Origin: Leptolyngbya sp. FACHB-60
GTDB lineage: Bacteria > Cyanobacteriota > Cyanobacteriia > Phormidesmidales > Phormidesmidaceae
DNA length: 64,000 bases
Assembly (NCBI RefSeq): GCF_014695775.1
Contig: NZ_JACJOX010000008.1
Location: forward strand, 1-64,000
Direction: 5' to 3'
Position 1 is the stretch's first letter; every line of letters begins with the position of its first letter. Below the pieces are notes generated by a model that was not told where the DNA came from, searched no databases, and saw nothing but the letters and a program-made list of their open reading frames with translations. Position numbers and translations under genes: made by a program. Below, one piece after another: positions 7,499 through 14,956 of the stretch.

Positions 7499-8617
7499 AT
7501 GAACGGCAACTTACGGGTGGGGAATCTGTTTGGTATTCCCTTTTATGTGAATGTGTCTTGGTTTTTGGTGCTGGCCCTGGTGACCTGGCAGTACGGCAGT
7601 GGTTTGGCGGCGGCGTTTCCGACCCTGGGTGGGTCGTTGCCGTGGGTGCTGGGTCTGGGGGCAGCGCTAACGCTGTTTGCCTCGGTGCTGGCCCATGAGT
7701 TGGGGCACAGCTTTGCGGCGCTGCGTCAGGGCATTGGGGTTAACTCGATTACGCTATTTTTGTTTGGCGGTTTGGCGACTTTAGAGAAAGAGTCTGAGAC
7801 ACCAGAGGGAGCGTTTCAGGTGGCGATCGCAGGCCCGCTTGTCAGCTTTGCCCTATTTGGTCTGTTCTCTGTAGCTGGGCTAGTCTTTCCTCTCTCTGGT
7901 CCGGTCGCAGGCATTGTGTCGCTGTTGGCTTACATTAACCTGGCCTTGGGTGCCTTTAACCTCATCCCCGGCCTGCCGTTGGATGGCGGTAACGTGCTGA
8001 AGTCGATTGTGTGGAAGATTACGGGTCAGCCCCACAAGGGTCTGGTGTTTGCTAGCCGCGCAGGTCAGGTGCTGGGCTGGACTGCGATCGCCCTGGGTAT
8101 TGGCTCTGTTCTAGGCATCAGCCCGGTGGGCAGCGTTTGGACGCTATTGATTGGCCTATTTCTGCTGCAAAATGCCAACCGCACCGCGCAGTTTGGTACG
8201 GTGCAAGGCCGCCTCGCTGGCCTGACGGCTAAAGATGCCCTGGCGCAAGATAGCCCGGTTGTAGAGGCCACTATGTCTCTGCGTGAGTTTGCCGACGATG
8301 CTCTGCTGGCTGCCCCTTCGGCCTGGCGCAAGTTTTTGGTGGCCGACGAAACAGGTTTGCTGGTAGGTACGGTGCTGGTCGATGCCCTGAAGCAGGTGCC
8401 CCGCGAGCAGTGGGCCGAGACTACCGTCGCCGCCATTATGGAATCGGCTGGTGACATTGTGACGGTGGGTGCCGAGCAGCCGCTGATGGAGGTCATCAAG
8501 ACCCTGGAAACCCGGAAGATTCAGGCGCTAGCGGTGATTGGTAATGATGGCTCTCTGGCGGGTCTGCTAGAGAAGACCTCAATTCAGAATTTGCTGCAAT
8601 CACCCCAGGCGGCCTAA
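7499..8617 (+). CDS. Site-2 protease family membrane metalloprotease with CBS domains
   Basis: A 372-residue M50 intramembrane protease. The zinc ligands sit in HELGH at 66-70 and in NLIPGLPLDGG near 154-164 (Asp162 completes the site). About six transmembrane segments span the first 230 residues, and two CBS-like regions follow from about 245 to the end, as in Rip3-type proteases of actinobacteria and cyanobacteria. Such enzymes cut membrane-anchored anti-sigma factors or regulators; CBS pairs usually sense adenine nucleotides. The substrate is unknown. A strong terminator follows at 8657-8692. Confidence 0.88.
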   Translation: MNGNLRVGNLFGIPFYVNVSWFLVLALVTWQYGSGLAAAFPTLGGSLPWVLGLGAALTLFASVLAHELGHSFAALRQGIGVNSITLFLFGGLATLEKESETPEGAFQVAIAGPLVSFALFGLFSVAGLVFPLSGPVAGIVSLLAYINLALGAFNLIPGLPLDGGNVLKSIVWKITGQPHKGLVFASRAGQVLGWTAIALGIGSVLGISPVGSVWTLLIGLFLLQNANRTAQFGTVQGRLAGLTAKDALAQDSPVVEATMSLREFADDALLAAPSAWRKFLVADETGLLVGTVLVDALKQVPREQWAETTVAAIMESAGDIVTVGAEQPLMEVIKTLETRKIQALAVIGNDGSLAGLLEKTSIQNLLQSPQAA

Positions 8618-8620
8618 TCG

Positions 8621-8692
8621 CTGCTTAGAGCACGGTAGGTAGCGCCTCAGCTCAAACGCAGACCAGACAAATCTGGTCTGCGTTTTGTTTTT
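8621..8692 (+). terminator. Rho-independent terminator inside a dispersed repeat
   Basis: Perfect 11-bp stem, CGCAGACCAGA at 8657-8667 with TCTGGTCTGCG at 8672-8682, CAAA loop, then TTTTGTTTTT. The preceding bases from 8621 (ctgcttagagcac...) are shared with a second copy at 29933-30013, so the terminator is part of a repeated unit. It should end the site-2 protease transcript. Confidence 0.85.
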
Positions 8693-8819
8693 GCGATCGG
8701 GTATTTCGGAAAATGGCTTATGGACCACCGAGATTTAAGTGGCTTGCAGAAAACCTTGGAGAATGGCGAAGAAACCTGGTTTCTAGTCTCTAACTGGCTG
8801 CTAGAAAGTAGACAAAACT

Positions 8820-9185
8820 CTAGCTATAGCGGTTTAGGAGATCCCCGAGCAAGTCTTCGAAGCGGCCAAAGCGGCCAAATTCCATTTCGTCAAAGTCATC
8901 ATTGGGCCTGCTGCTGGGGTGGCTGGTGGACGCATACCCTTTCTCGGCTTTTTTCCAGTGGGCACCATAGCGATCGTACTGGCGGCGTTTTGCCGAATCT
9001 GAGAGCACTTCGTAGGCTTCATTTAGAGCTTTAAATTGCTCTGTCGCTGCCACATCGTTGGGGTTAAGGTCGGGGTGAAGCTGGCGGGCTAGTTTTCGAT
9101 AAGACTGTTTGATGGTTAGCAAGCTCGCCTGTCGATCTACCTTTAAAACTGCGTAGTAATCTGTCGATTCTTGGGGGGTTGGCAT
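8820..9185 (-). CDS. J-domain (DnaJ-like) protein
   Basis: About 121 residues from the ATG at 9185 ([18 protein letters not shown]), preferred over 9248 because J proteins usually start a few residues before DYYxxL. The N-terminal 70 residues are a J domain with the HPD signature ([10 protein letters not shown]) and the helix IV motif [15 protein letters not shown]. It stimulates an Hsp70 ATPase. There is no zinc-finger or C-terminal substrate domain; the tail is short, acidic and Phe/Arg-rich. This is a class III J protein that probably targets DnaK to one specific job. Confidence 0.85.
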   Translation of the reverse strand: MPTPQESTDYYAVLKVDRQASLLTIKQSYRKLARQLHPDLNPNDVAATEQFKALNEAYEVLSDSAKRRQYDRYGAHWKKAEKGYASTSHPSSRPNDDFDEMEFGRFGRFEDLLGDLLNRYS

Positions 9186-9512
9186 CGTTTTGCTGTCTAA
9201 TTGCCCGCTGGCGAAAACCAGCTTCTTTTTCACTATACTGAACGGCACGATTGATGCAGGCCGGAAAGCGCCATAACTAGAAAGCCATAGTGGCCCATTT
9301 TCCTGCTTGCGATCGCTCGGAAGCTTCTTCAGCCGATCAAAACCTGTTCTCCGCTAACCCAAAAGGTTTTTCCAACTACCTAAACCTTTCATTCGGTGCT
9401 GCGAAAGCTCTTCCACCGCCGCAGATCATTCTTCCAAACCCGCAGATGCTTCCTCCATCAATGCGAATCTTTGTTTCCATAGGGCAGAATCTCTATTCAG
9501 CAAGAGCTGGAC
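9186..9512. other. Intergenic stretch without a recognised gene
   Basis: This 327-bp interval separates two minus-strand genes, dnaJ-like and cimA. It contains a HIP1 site and pyrimidine-rich sequence. I see no conserved ORF, terminator-grade hairpin or RNA motif in it. It presumably carries the promoter of the J-protein gene. Confidence 0.4.
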
Positions 9513-11237
9513 TTACTCAAAGCCCAGCTCTTGCTTGAGCTTAGCCAAAGCCGTTTCACGGGTCTTTTGCAGGGCCGCATCGGCGTCAAACCGATCGATT
9601 TCGCCGCCGATCGCACAGTGGGGACGCGCAGTTTCCATCATCAGGCCATACTCCAGTCCTTCGGTGACGGCCTGATAGGAGGCTTCGATAATGTTGGTCG
9701 AAACCCCCAGGGTTGTCCAGCGCTGGGCACCGTTGCCCGACTCCACCAGCACCCGCGTTTTGGCCGCTGTGCCCGCACCGCTGTCGATGATGCGCACTTT
9801 GTAGTCAGAAAGGTGAAAGTTCGCGATCGCCGGATAAAACGTCAGCAGTGCCTTACGCAGGGCTGTATCCAGTGCCGCCACTGGCCCGTTGCCCTCAGCC
9901 GCCGCAAGAATTTCTTCCTCGCCCACCATGACTTTGATCGTGGCCAGCGATTGGCTGCTGTGGTCGTCGCCACTGCCCTGGTGCTGACAGTTAATGTAGA
10001 AGCCTTTGAGGTCGAAAAAACGGGGGCGATCGCCCAGGGCTTCGCGCATTAACAACTCAAAGCTGGCCTCGGCAGCCTCAAACTGGTAGCCTTCGTGCTC
10101 TAGGGCTTTGAGCCGGTTGAGCAGCTGGCGAGAGGCCGGGTTGTGGCGATCGAGTTCTAGGCCAAAGCTGCGGGCCTTGACCAGCACATTGCTCAGCCCC
10201 GCCTGATCTGACACCACAATGCGGCGGCTGTTGCCCACGGTGGCCGGGTTGATGTGCTCGTAGGTTTTGGGCTCGCGCTCGACGGCGCTGACGTGAATGC
10301 CGCCCTTGTGGGCGAAGGCCGATCGCCCCACATAGGGCGCGTGGTCGTCGGGAGCCAGGTTCACCACCTCGCTGATAAAGCGGCTGGTCTCGGCCAGGGT
10401 TTCGAGTCGGGCTGGGGCAATGCAGGGGTAGCCCAGCTTGATTTGCAGGTTGGGAATCAAGGTGCAGAGGTTGGCGTTGCCGCAGCGCTCGCCGTAGCCA
10501 TTGATAGTGCCCTGCACCATAGTGGCCCCCGCCTCTACTGCTGCCATGGCGTTGGCCACTGCCGTGCCGCTGTCGTTATGAGTGTGAATGCCTAGCTGGG
10601 GCCGGGGTTCTGAAAACTGCTGGAGCCAGGTGTTCACGGCAGTCACAATCGCGCCGACTTCGTGGGGCAGGGTGCCGCCGTTGGTGTCGCACAGCGCTAG
10701 CCATTCAGCCCCAGCTTTTACCGCCGCTGCGAGGGTTTCTAGGGCGTAGTCGGGGTTAGCCTTATAGCCGTCAAACCAGTGCTCGGCGTCGTAGATGATC
10801 CGGCGACCCTGGGTGCGAAAGTAGCGAATGGTGTCGTCGATCATGGCTAGATTTTCGGCCAGGGTGGTTTGCAGGCCGGTGGTGACATGTAAATCCCAGG
10901 ATTTGCCAAACAGCGTAATCCACTCGGTGCCGGCGGCCAGCACCGGCTGTAGCATGGGCTCCTCGGCGGCGACTTTGCCGGGGCGGCGGGTCGAGCAAAA
11001 GGCGGTGATGCTGGCCTGGGTGAGAGGTGTCTCTTTGAGTTGCCAGAAGAACTGCACATCTTTGGGGTTGGCCCCCGGCCAGCCGCCCTCGATAAAGGGC
11101 ACACCCAGGGCATCGAGCCGTCGCGCAATCCGCAGCTTGTCTTCAATCGACAGGGCTAGCCCCTCCCGCTGCGCCCCATCGCGCAGGGTGGTGTCGTAGA
11201 TGTGAAGGGGGGTGCAATCGCGCTCAGCCATAGCCAC
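9513..11237 (-). CDS. cimA: (R)-citramalate synthase
   Basis: A 574-residue enzyme joining pyruvate and acetyl-CoA to (R)-citramalate, which opens the threonine-independent route to isoleucine. The N-terminal HMGL-like TIM barrel begins HIYDTTLRDGAQREGLALS; the DTTLRDG metal-binding motif and later GIHTHNDSGTAVAN (HTHND) are intact. A LeuA-type allosteric domain fills about 410-550. The segment EGGWPGANPKD and the length fit CimA better than isopropylmalate synthase, which is typically shorter in this clade. It is monocistronic, with a ferredoxin gene divergent upstream. Confidence 0.92.
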   Translation of the reverse strand: MAMAERDCTPLHIYDTTLRDGAQREGLALSIEDKLRIARRLDALGVPFIEGGWPGANPKDVQFFWQLKETPLTQASITAFCSTRRPGKVAAEEPMLQPVLAAGTEWITLFGKSWDLHVTTGLQTTLAENLAMIDDTIRYFRTQGRRIIYDAEHWFDGYKANPDYALETLAAAVKAGAEWLALCDTNGGTLPHEVGAIVTAVNTWLQQFSEPRPQLGIHTHNDSGTAVANAMAAVEAGATMVQGTINGYGERCGNANLCTLIPNLQIKLGYPCIAPARLETLAETSRFISEVVNLAPDDHAPYVGRSAFAHKGGIHVSAVEREPKTYEHINPATVGNSRRIVVSDQAGLSNVLVKARSFGLELDRHNPASRQLLNRLKALEHEGYQFEAAEASFELLMREALGDRPRFFDLKGFYINCQHQGSGDDHSSQSLATIKVMVGEEEILAAAEGNGPVAALDTALRKALLTFYPAIANFHLSDYKVRIIDSGAGTAAKTRVLVESGNGAQRWTTLGVSTNIIEASYQAVTEGLEYGLMMETARPHCAIGGEIDRFDADAALQKTRETALAKLKQELGFE

Positions 11238-11350
11238 TGGTGACCTAAACTATTCAGTTCTCTAGAGTAAGCCCTGGCCCGGGGATGCTTGAGGGCAGCA
11301 GGGCGATCGCGTTATAAAACGTAGATATTCTTCGTCCGCCAGGAAATGCT

Positions 11351-11677
11351 ATGCCCACCGTCACCGCCCAGGGAAAGACCATGCAGTGCAAGGCTGGGGC
11401 CAACCTGCGTCAGGTTTTGCTGGCCAACGGTGTGGACTTGTACAACAGTCAGGCAAAGGTGATCAACTGCCGCAGTCTTGGCACCTGTGGCACTTGTGCG
11501 GTGGCGATCGAGGGTGAGGTGTCAGCGACCAACTGGAAAGACAAGGCCCGCCGGTCACTCCCTCCCCACGACCCCGCGCGCGACCTGCGCCTCGCCTGCC
11601 AAACCCGAGTGCTCGGCGATATCGCCGTCACCAAATACGACGGTTTCTGGGGCCAGGGCCAAACCCCAGTTTGGTAA
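11351..11677 (+). CDS. [2Fe-2S] ferredoxin
   Basis: A 108-residue plant-type ferredoxin-like electron carrier. Cys40, Cys46, Cys49 and Cys83 (NCRSLGTCGTC ... LACQT) give a C-x5-C-x2-C...C pattern that would hold a 2Fe-2S cluster; the first spacing is one residue wider than the usual C-x4-C of photosynthetic ferredoxin. The sequence outside the cluster loop is distinct from PetF, so a specialised rather than main photosynthetic role is likely. Cytosolic, with no signal peptide. Its promoter must lie in the 113-bp gap shared with cimA. Confidence 0.82.
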   Translation: MPTVTAQGKTMQCKAGANLRQVLLANGVDLYNSQAKVINCRSLGTCGTCAVAIEGEVSATNWKDKARRSLPPHDPARDLRLACQTRVLGDIAVTKYDGFWGQGQTPVW

Positions 11678-11778
11678 ATTTTACTCCCCAATCCCCTATT
11701 GAGGCATCCTACTCGTATCTAACGCTATGGTTTTTTGCCGAGGTTTTTTGCCTAGATCTTGCTCAGCAACCTGATTAC

Positions 11779-13407
11779 TTAGGCTTCCCTAGCCAGCACC
11801 GGAGCCGATTGCAGGAGGGTTTGGGTGTAGGGATGCTGGGGCGATTCGAACAGCGTTTTAGTGGGGGCAATTTCTACGATTTTGCCCTGCTGCATGACGG
11901 CGATGCGATCGCACATAAACCGCGCTACCCACAGGTCGTGGGTGATAAACAGGTAGGTGAGATCAAACTCGTGCTTGAGGGCAATCATCAGATCGAGCAC
12001 CTGGGTTTGCACCGTGGCGTCGAGCATGCTCACCGGCTCATCGCAGATTACCAGCTTGGGATGGGTGATTAGAGCGCGGGCGATCGCCACCCGCTGCTGC
12101 TGGCCCCCCGACAGATCGCCGGGAAAGCGTTGAAAGTAGTCGGCGGTGGGGTTGAGGCTGACGCGGGCGAGCATGTCGTGGGCCTGCTTTTCGGCCTCAA
12201 TCACCGTGGCGAGCCCGTGGATTAGCAGCGGGTCGGCGATGCTTTTGCCCACGGTCATCATCGGGTTGAGGCAGGCGTGGGGGTCTTGAAACACCATTTG
12301 CAGCTGTCGCCGCTGCTGCCGCATGGCCTCGCGGGAGAGGGTGGTGAGGTCGGTGCCGCAAAACACCACCTGCCCAGCGGTGGGCTTCGCCAGTTGCAGA
12401 ATGGTGCGCGACAGGGTGCTCTTGCCGCAGCCCGACTCGCCCACCAGCCCCACCACCTCGCCGGGGTAAATCTCTAGCGTTACCCCGTCCACAGCTTTGA
12501 TCACCTTAGACTCCTGACCGCCCAACAGCCGGGCGATCGGGTTGGCCTCTAGGGTGTAGTGCTGTTTTACATCCGTCAGCCGCAAAATAGGTTCTACAGC
12601 GGCGGCGGTGTAGAACAGCCCCTCGGCCTGCTGCATCTGCAGGGCCGACTCCACCAGCGATCGCGTGTAGTTATGCTTAGGACTTTGCAGCACCGTGGCA
12701 GCGCTGCCCTCCTCTACCACCCGGCCTTCGTACATGACGGCGACGCGATCGCAGTATTCTGCCACCAGCGACAGGTCGTGGGAGATCAGCACCAGGGCCG
12801 TGCCCAGTTCATCGCACAGCCGCGTCAGCTCGTCGAGAATTTGGGCCGACACCGTCACATCTAGGCTGGTGGTGGGCTCGTCGGCGATGATTAGCTTGGG
12901 CTCTAGAATCATTGCCAGGGCGATCGCCACCCGCTGGCGCATGCCACCGCTAAACTCGTGGGGGTACTGGCCAAAGCGGCTGGGGAGAATGTTGACTTTT
13001 TCTAGCACTGCGATCGCCCGCGCCTTGGCCTCGCTGTGGGATACACCAGGGCGATGGGCTTGCAGGGTTTCTATGCAGTGGTCGCCAATGGTCATCAGCG
13101 GGTTGAGCCGCGTCATCGGGTCTTGAAAGACTAAGGCAACTGCCTCACCCCGAAACTGCCGCAGCCGCTGAGGGCTAAAGTCGAGCACCGACTCCCCGTT
13201 AAACCACACCCGCCCCCGCAGCTCCGTGGCCTTGGGCAACAGCCGCAGCGCCGCCCGCCCCAGGGTGCTCTTGCCGCAACCCGACTCACCTACGAGGCCC
13301 AGCTTTTCCCCCGGCGACAGGCATAAAGACACCCGATCCACCGCGCGCTCCTCCTGGGCTGGGTAGGTGACCGAGAAGCTTTCGAGGGCAAGGAGGGAAT
13401 CTGGCAT
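11779..13407 (-). CDS. Fused dipeptide/oligopeptide ABC transporter ATPase (DppD-DppF type)
   Basis: A protein of about 542 residues from Met at 13407 (MPDSLLALESFSVTY) with two complete ABC ATPase halves. Each half has GESGCGKST (Walker A), a signature (FSGGMRQRV; LSGGQQQRV) and Walker B plus H-loop (IADEPTTSLD...ISHDL; ICDEPVSMLD...ITHDLW). Each ends in an oligopeptide-transporter C-terminal extension. It energises import of peptides or nickel-like solutes by permeases that are not encoded nearby. The alternative start at 13437 adds a low-complexity leader that runs into a repeat, so it is rejected. Confidence 0.9.
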   Translation of the reverse strand: MPDSLLALESFSVTYPAQEERAVDRVSLCLSPGEKLGLVGESGCGKSTLGRAALRLLPKATELRGRVWFNGESVLDFSPQRLRQFRGEAVALVFQDPMTRLNPLMTIGDHCIETLQAHRPGVSHSEAKARAIAVLEKVNILPSRFGQYPHEFSGGMRQRVAIALAMILEPKLIIADEPTTSLDVTVSAQILDELTRLCDELGTALVLISHDLSLVAEYCDRVAVMYEGRVVEEGSAATVLQSPKHNYTRSLVESALQMQQAEGLFYTAAAVEPILRLTDVKQHYTLEANPIARLLGGQESKVIKAVDGVTLEIYPGEVVGLVGESGCGKSTLSRTILQLAKPTAGQVVFCGTDLTTLSREAMRQQRRQLQMVFQDPHACLNPMMTVGKSIADPLLIHGLATVIEAEKQAHDMLARVSLNPTADYFQRFPGDLSGGQQQRVAIARALITHPKLVICDEPVSMLDATVQTQVLDLMIALKHEFDLTYLFITHDLWVARFMCDRIAVMQQGKIVEIAPTKTLFESPQHPYTQTLLQSAPVLAREA

Positions 13408-13436
13408 GGAAAGAATGGGTGGTGGGTTAGGGTACA

Positions 13437-13516
13437 AGTTTTGAATTTTGAATTTTGAGTTTTAAGTTCATGTCTCGAATTCAGAACTCAAAACTAAGCA
13501 CTCAAAACTCAAAACT
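13437..13516. repeat. AT-rich intergenic palindromic repeat (copy 1)
   Basis: Repeats of ttgaatttt/gagtttt at about 13437-13468 face their reverse complement (actcaaaact units) at about 13484-13516, giving a 35-40-bp imperfect hairpin. A related copy lies at 23710-23774. It fills the gap between the ABC ATPase and the zinc-ribbon gene. Confidence 0.6.
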
Positions 13517-13519
13517 TCC

Positions 13520-14107
13520 TTACTGATCCACCCGCCGCATCAAATACGCTACCCCAAAATCCCCGTTGGGGTGCTGCTCTAGCAGATCGGCTAGCTCAAA
13601 CACGCGCTGGGCAATGTCTGCGCCCAGCTTGTCAACGGTGGCCTGGCGTTCGCGTTCTGTGTGCTCTAGCTCGCGCACTTGGGCCTGCCAGTCAGCGGAA
13701 AAAATGTAGTTAATGTGACTCTGCAACTGGAGCTGGTGCAGCATCTCCCACTCGCCCGTGTCGCACCAGATACCGTTGCAGTTGGGGCAGCGCTCCACAT
13801 AAAACGACCCCTGTTGGAGGGTAATGCGCCCCCGCACCAGGTAGCTGCGGCAGTCGGGGCACAGGGCAGCCCGGTTATCAAGCGCGGCGGGCTGAAACGA
13901 GGTGCTCAGCGACAGGGGCAACACCGCCACTTGAACCGGCTCATCGGGGTCATTTTGTTGCCGTTGCCAGTCTGCGTAGTTCTCCGGTGGAATCCACGCG
14001 CCGCCACAGCTAGGGCAAGCCTTGACCGCTAGCTCCGGCGCTAGCTGACTGTCTTGCAGTTCGATTTCTCCTTCCTTTGGGCACTGATACAAAGCACCTA
14101 CTCCCAA
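13520..14107 (-). CDS. Zinc-ribbon protein of the zf-TFIIB type
   Basis: A 195-residue soluble protein with two TFIIB-like zinc ribbons. The first is CPKEGE...CPSCGGAWIP near residues 9-40. The second is CPDCRSYLVRG...CPNCNGIWCDTGEWE near 83-122, an almost exact family signature (CPxC...CxxCxGxWxDxGE). The C-terminal third is helical and highly charged. The family is widespread but its biochemical role is unsettled; it is usually treated as a nucleic-acid- or protein-binding zinc module. It sits 46 bp downstream of the PatD-like gene on the same strand, so the two may be co-transcribed. Confidence 0.75.
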   Translation of the reverse strand: MGVGALYQCPKEGEIELQDSQLAPELAVKACPSCGGAWIPPENYADWQRQQNDPDEPVQVAVLPLSLSTSFQPAALDNRAALCPDCRSYLVRGRITLQQGSFYVERCPNCNGIWCDTGEWEMLHQLQLQSHINYIFSADWQAQVRELEHTERERQATVDKLGADIAQRVFELADLLEQHPNGDFGVAYLMRRVDQ

Positions 14108-14153
14108 CCATCAACCCAACGAACCCCTAATATTAAACCACTTGGGACGGGCA

Positions 14154-14495
14154 TTAGGTCGGGTTGGCGATCGCCTGCTCTAAAGCCTGGCAGAAGGTCA
14201 GCAATTGACCCAGTTTTTCGAGCATCTGCTGTTGCCGCTGCTGGGCCGTGGTGGACTGACGAGCCGTTTGCAAAAACGCCACATCCATCGCCAGCAGCCG
14301 CAGGGTGCGGTTAATTTCGGTCAGCACGGGCTGGGCGCTGGGCAGCTCTTCTCCTTGGGGCAGCATCTGGTGCTGAAACTGTTGCTGAGCCAGCAAAAAC
14401 TGCGCCTGTAGCGCGTGCCCATCAGGGTTGGCAGACTGCACTAGGCTAACCAGGGTTTGGAGGTGCGATCGCAGGGTTTCTAGGGCATTCTTCAT
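14154..14495 (-). CDS. PatD-like protein (heterocyst frequency control family)
   Basis: A 113-residue all-helical soluble protein. The stretch TLRLLAMDVAFLQTARQSTT followed by QQRQQQM and LLTFCQAL matches, from memory, the conserved C-terminal signature of cyanobacterial PatD. In Anabaena PatD affects heterocyst frequency through FtsZ, but the family also occurs in strains without heterocysts, so a cell-division role is the safer inference. It lies upstream of the zinc-ribbon gene in the same direction. There are no membrane segments. The alternative is an unnamed coiled-coil protein. Confidence 0.6.
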   Translation of the reverse strand: MKNALETLRSHLQTLVSLVQSANPDGHALQAQFLLAQQQFQHQMLPQGEELPSAQPVLTEINRTLRLLAMDVAFLQTARQSTTAQQRQQQMLEKLGQLLTFCQALEQAIANPT

Positions 14496-14956
14496 GGATA
14501 GATCACCCCTTTAGGGCCGTAGCGGTGGCGGCTTGACAATAGTTTTACGATAGCTAGAGATAAATTGCTGATTCCCCTTATCGGGGACAAATGTTAAGGT
14601 TAATACATAACTATCCATCAACCCCCAGTCAGCCTTAAGTATTTATTGCGGCCTGGGCTGTCGATGCGATTTTCCTCAAAGTTATGGTGTAGGTTATCTC
14701 TATCTCGGCGAGCTACTTTGTTGTAGCCCCTTACCTGGGAATGTTGACAGAACGTTTGTACGATTTCTGTTTGGGTTTTTTACTCCAAACTTAAATAGAT
14801 CGGTAGACGTTCCTATCTTTCCTCAGGCGATTTTATTTTATTAATAACTCCACTCTTTGAGTCTTGCCCAGACTTAAATACAGTGTTCAAATACAAATTT
14901 CTGTTTTTGGCACGTTTCTAGTCCATCCGCAATCCCTGAAGGTCACTGGCACCCTT
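14496..14956. promoter_or_regulatory. Long leader region between patD-like and rel
   Basis: This 461-bp gap holds the divergent promoters of the PatD-like gene and rel. Two TTGACA hexamers are present on the plus strand (14533-14538 and 14744-14749), but neither has a convincing -10 element at the right spacing. The rel start is taken at 14957, so the translated sequence from 14864 is probably untranslated leader. I see no known riboswitch. Confidence 0.35.

Noticed and set aside
14744-14749. TTGACA as the -35 box of a rel promoter
   Set aside because: No acceptable -10 element follows at 16-18 bp, and a single hexamer is expected by chance.
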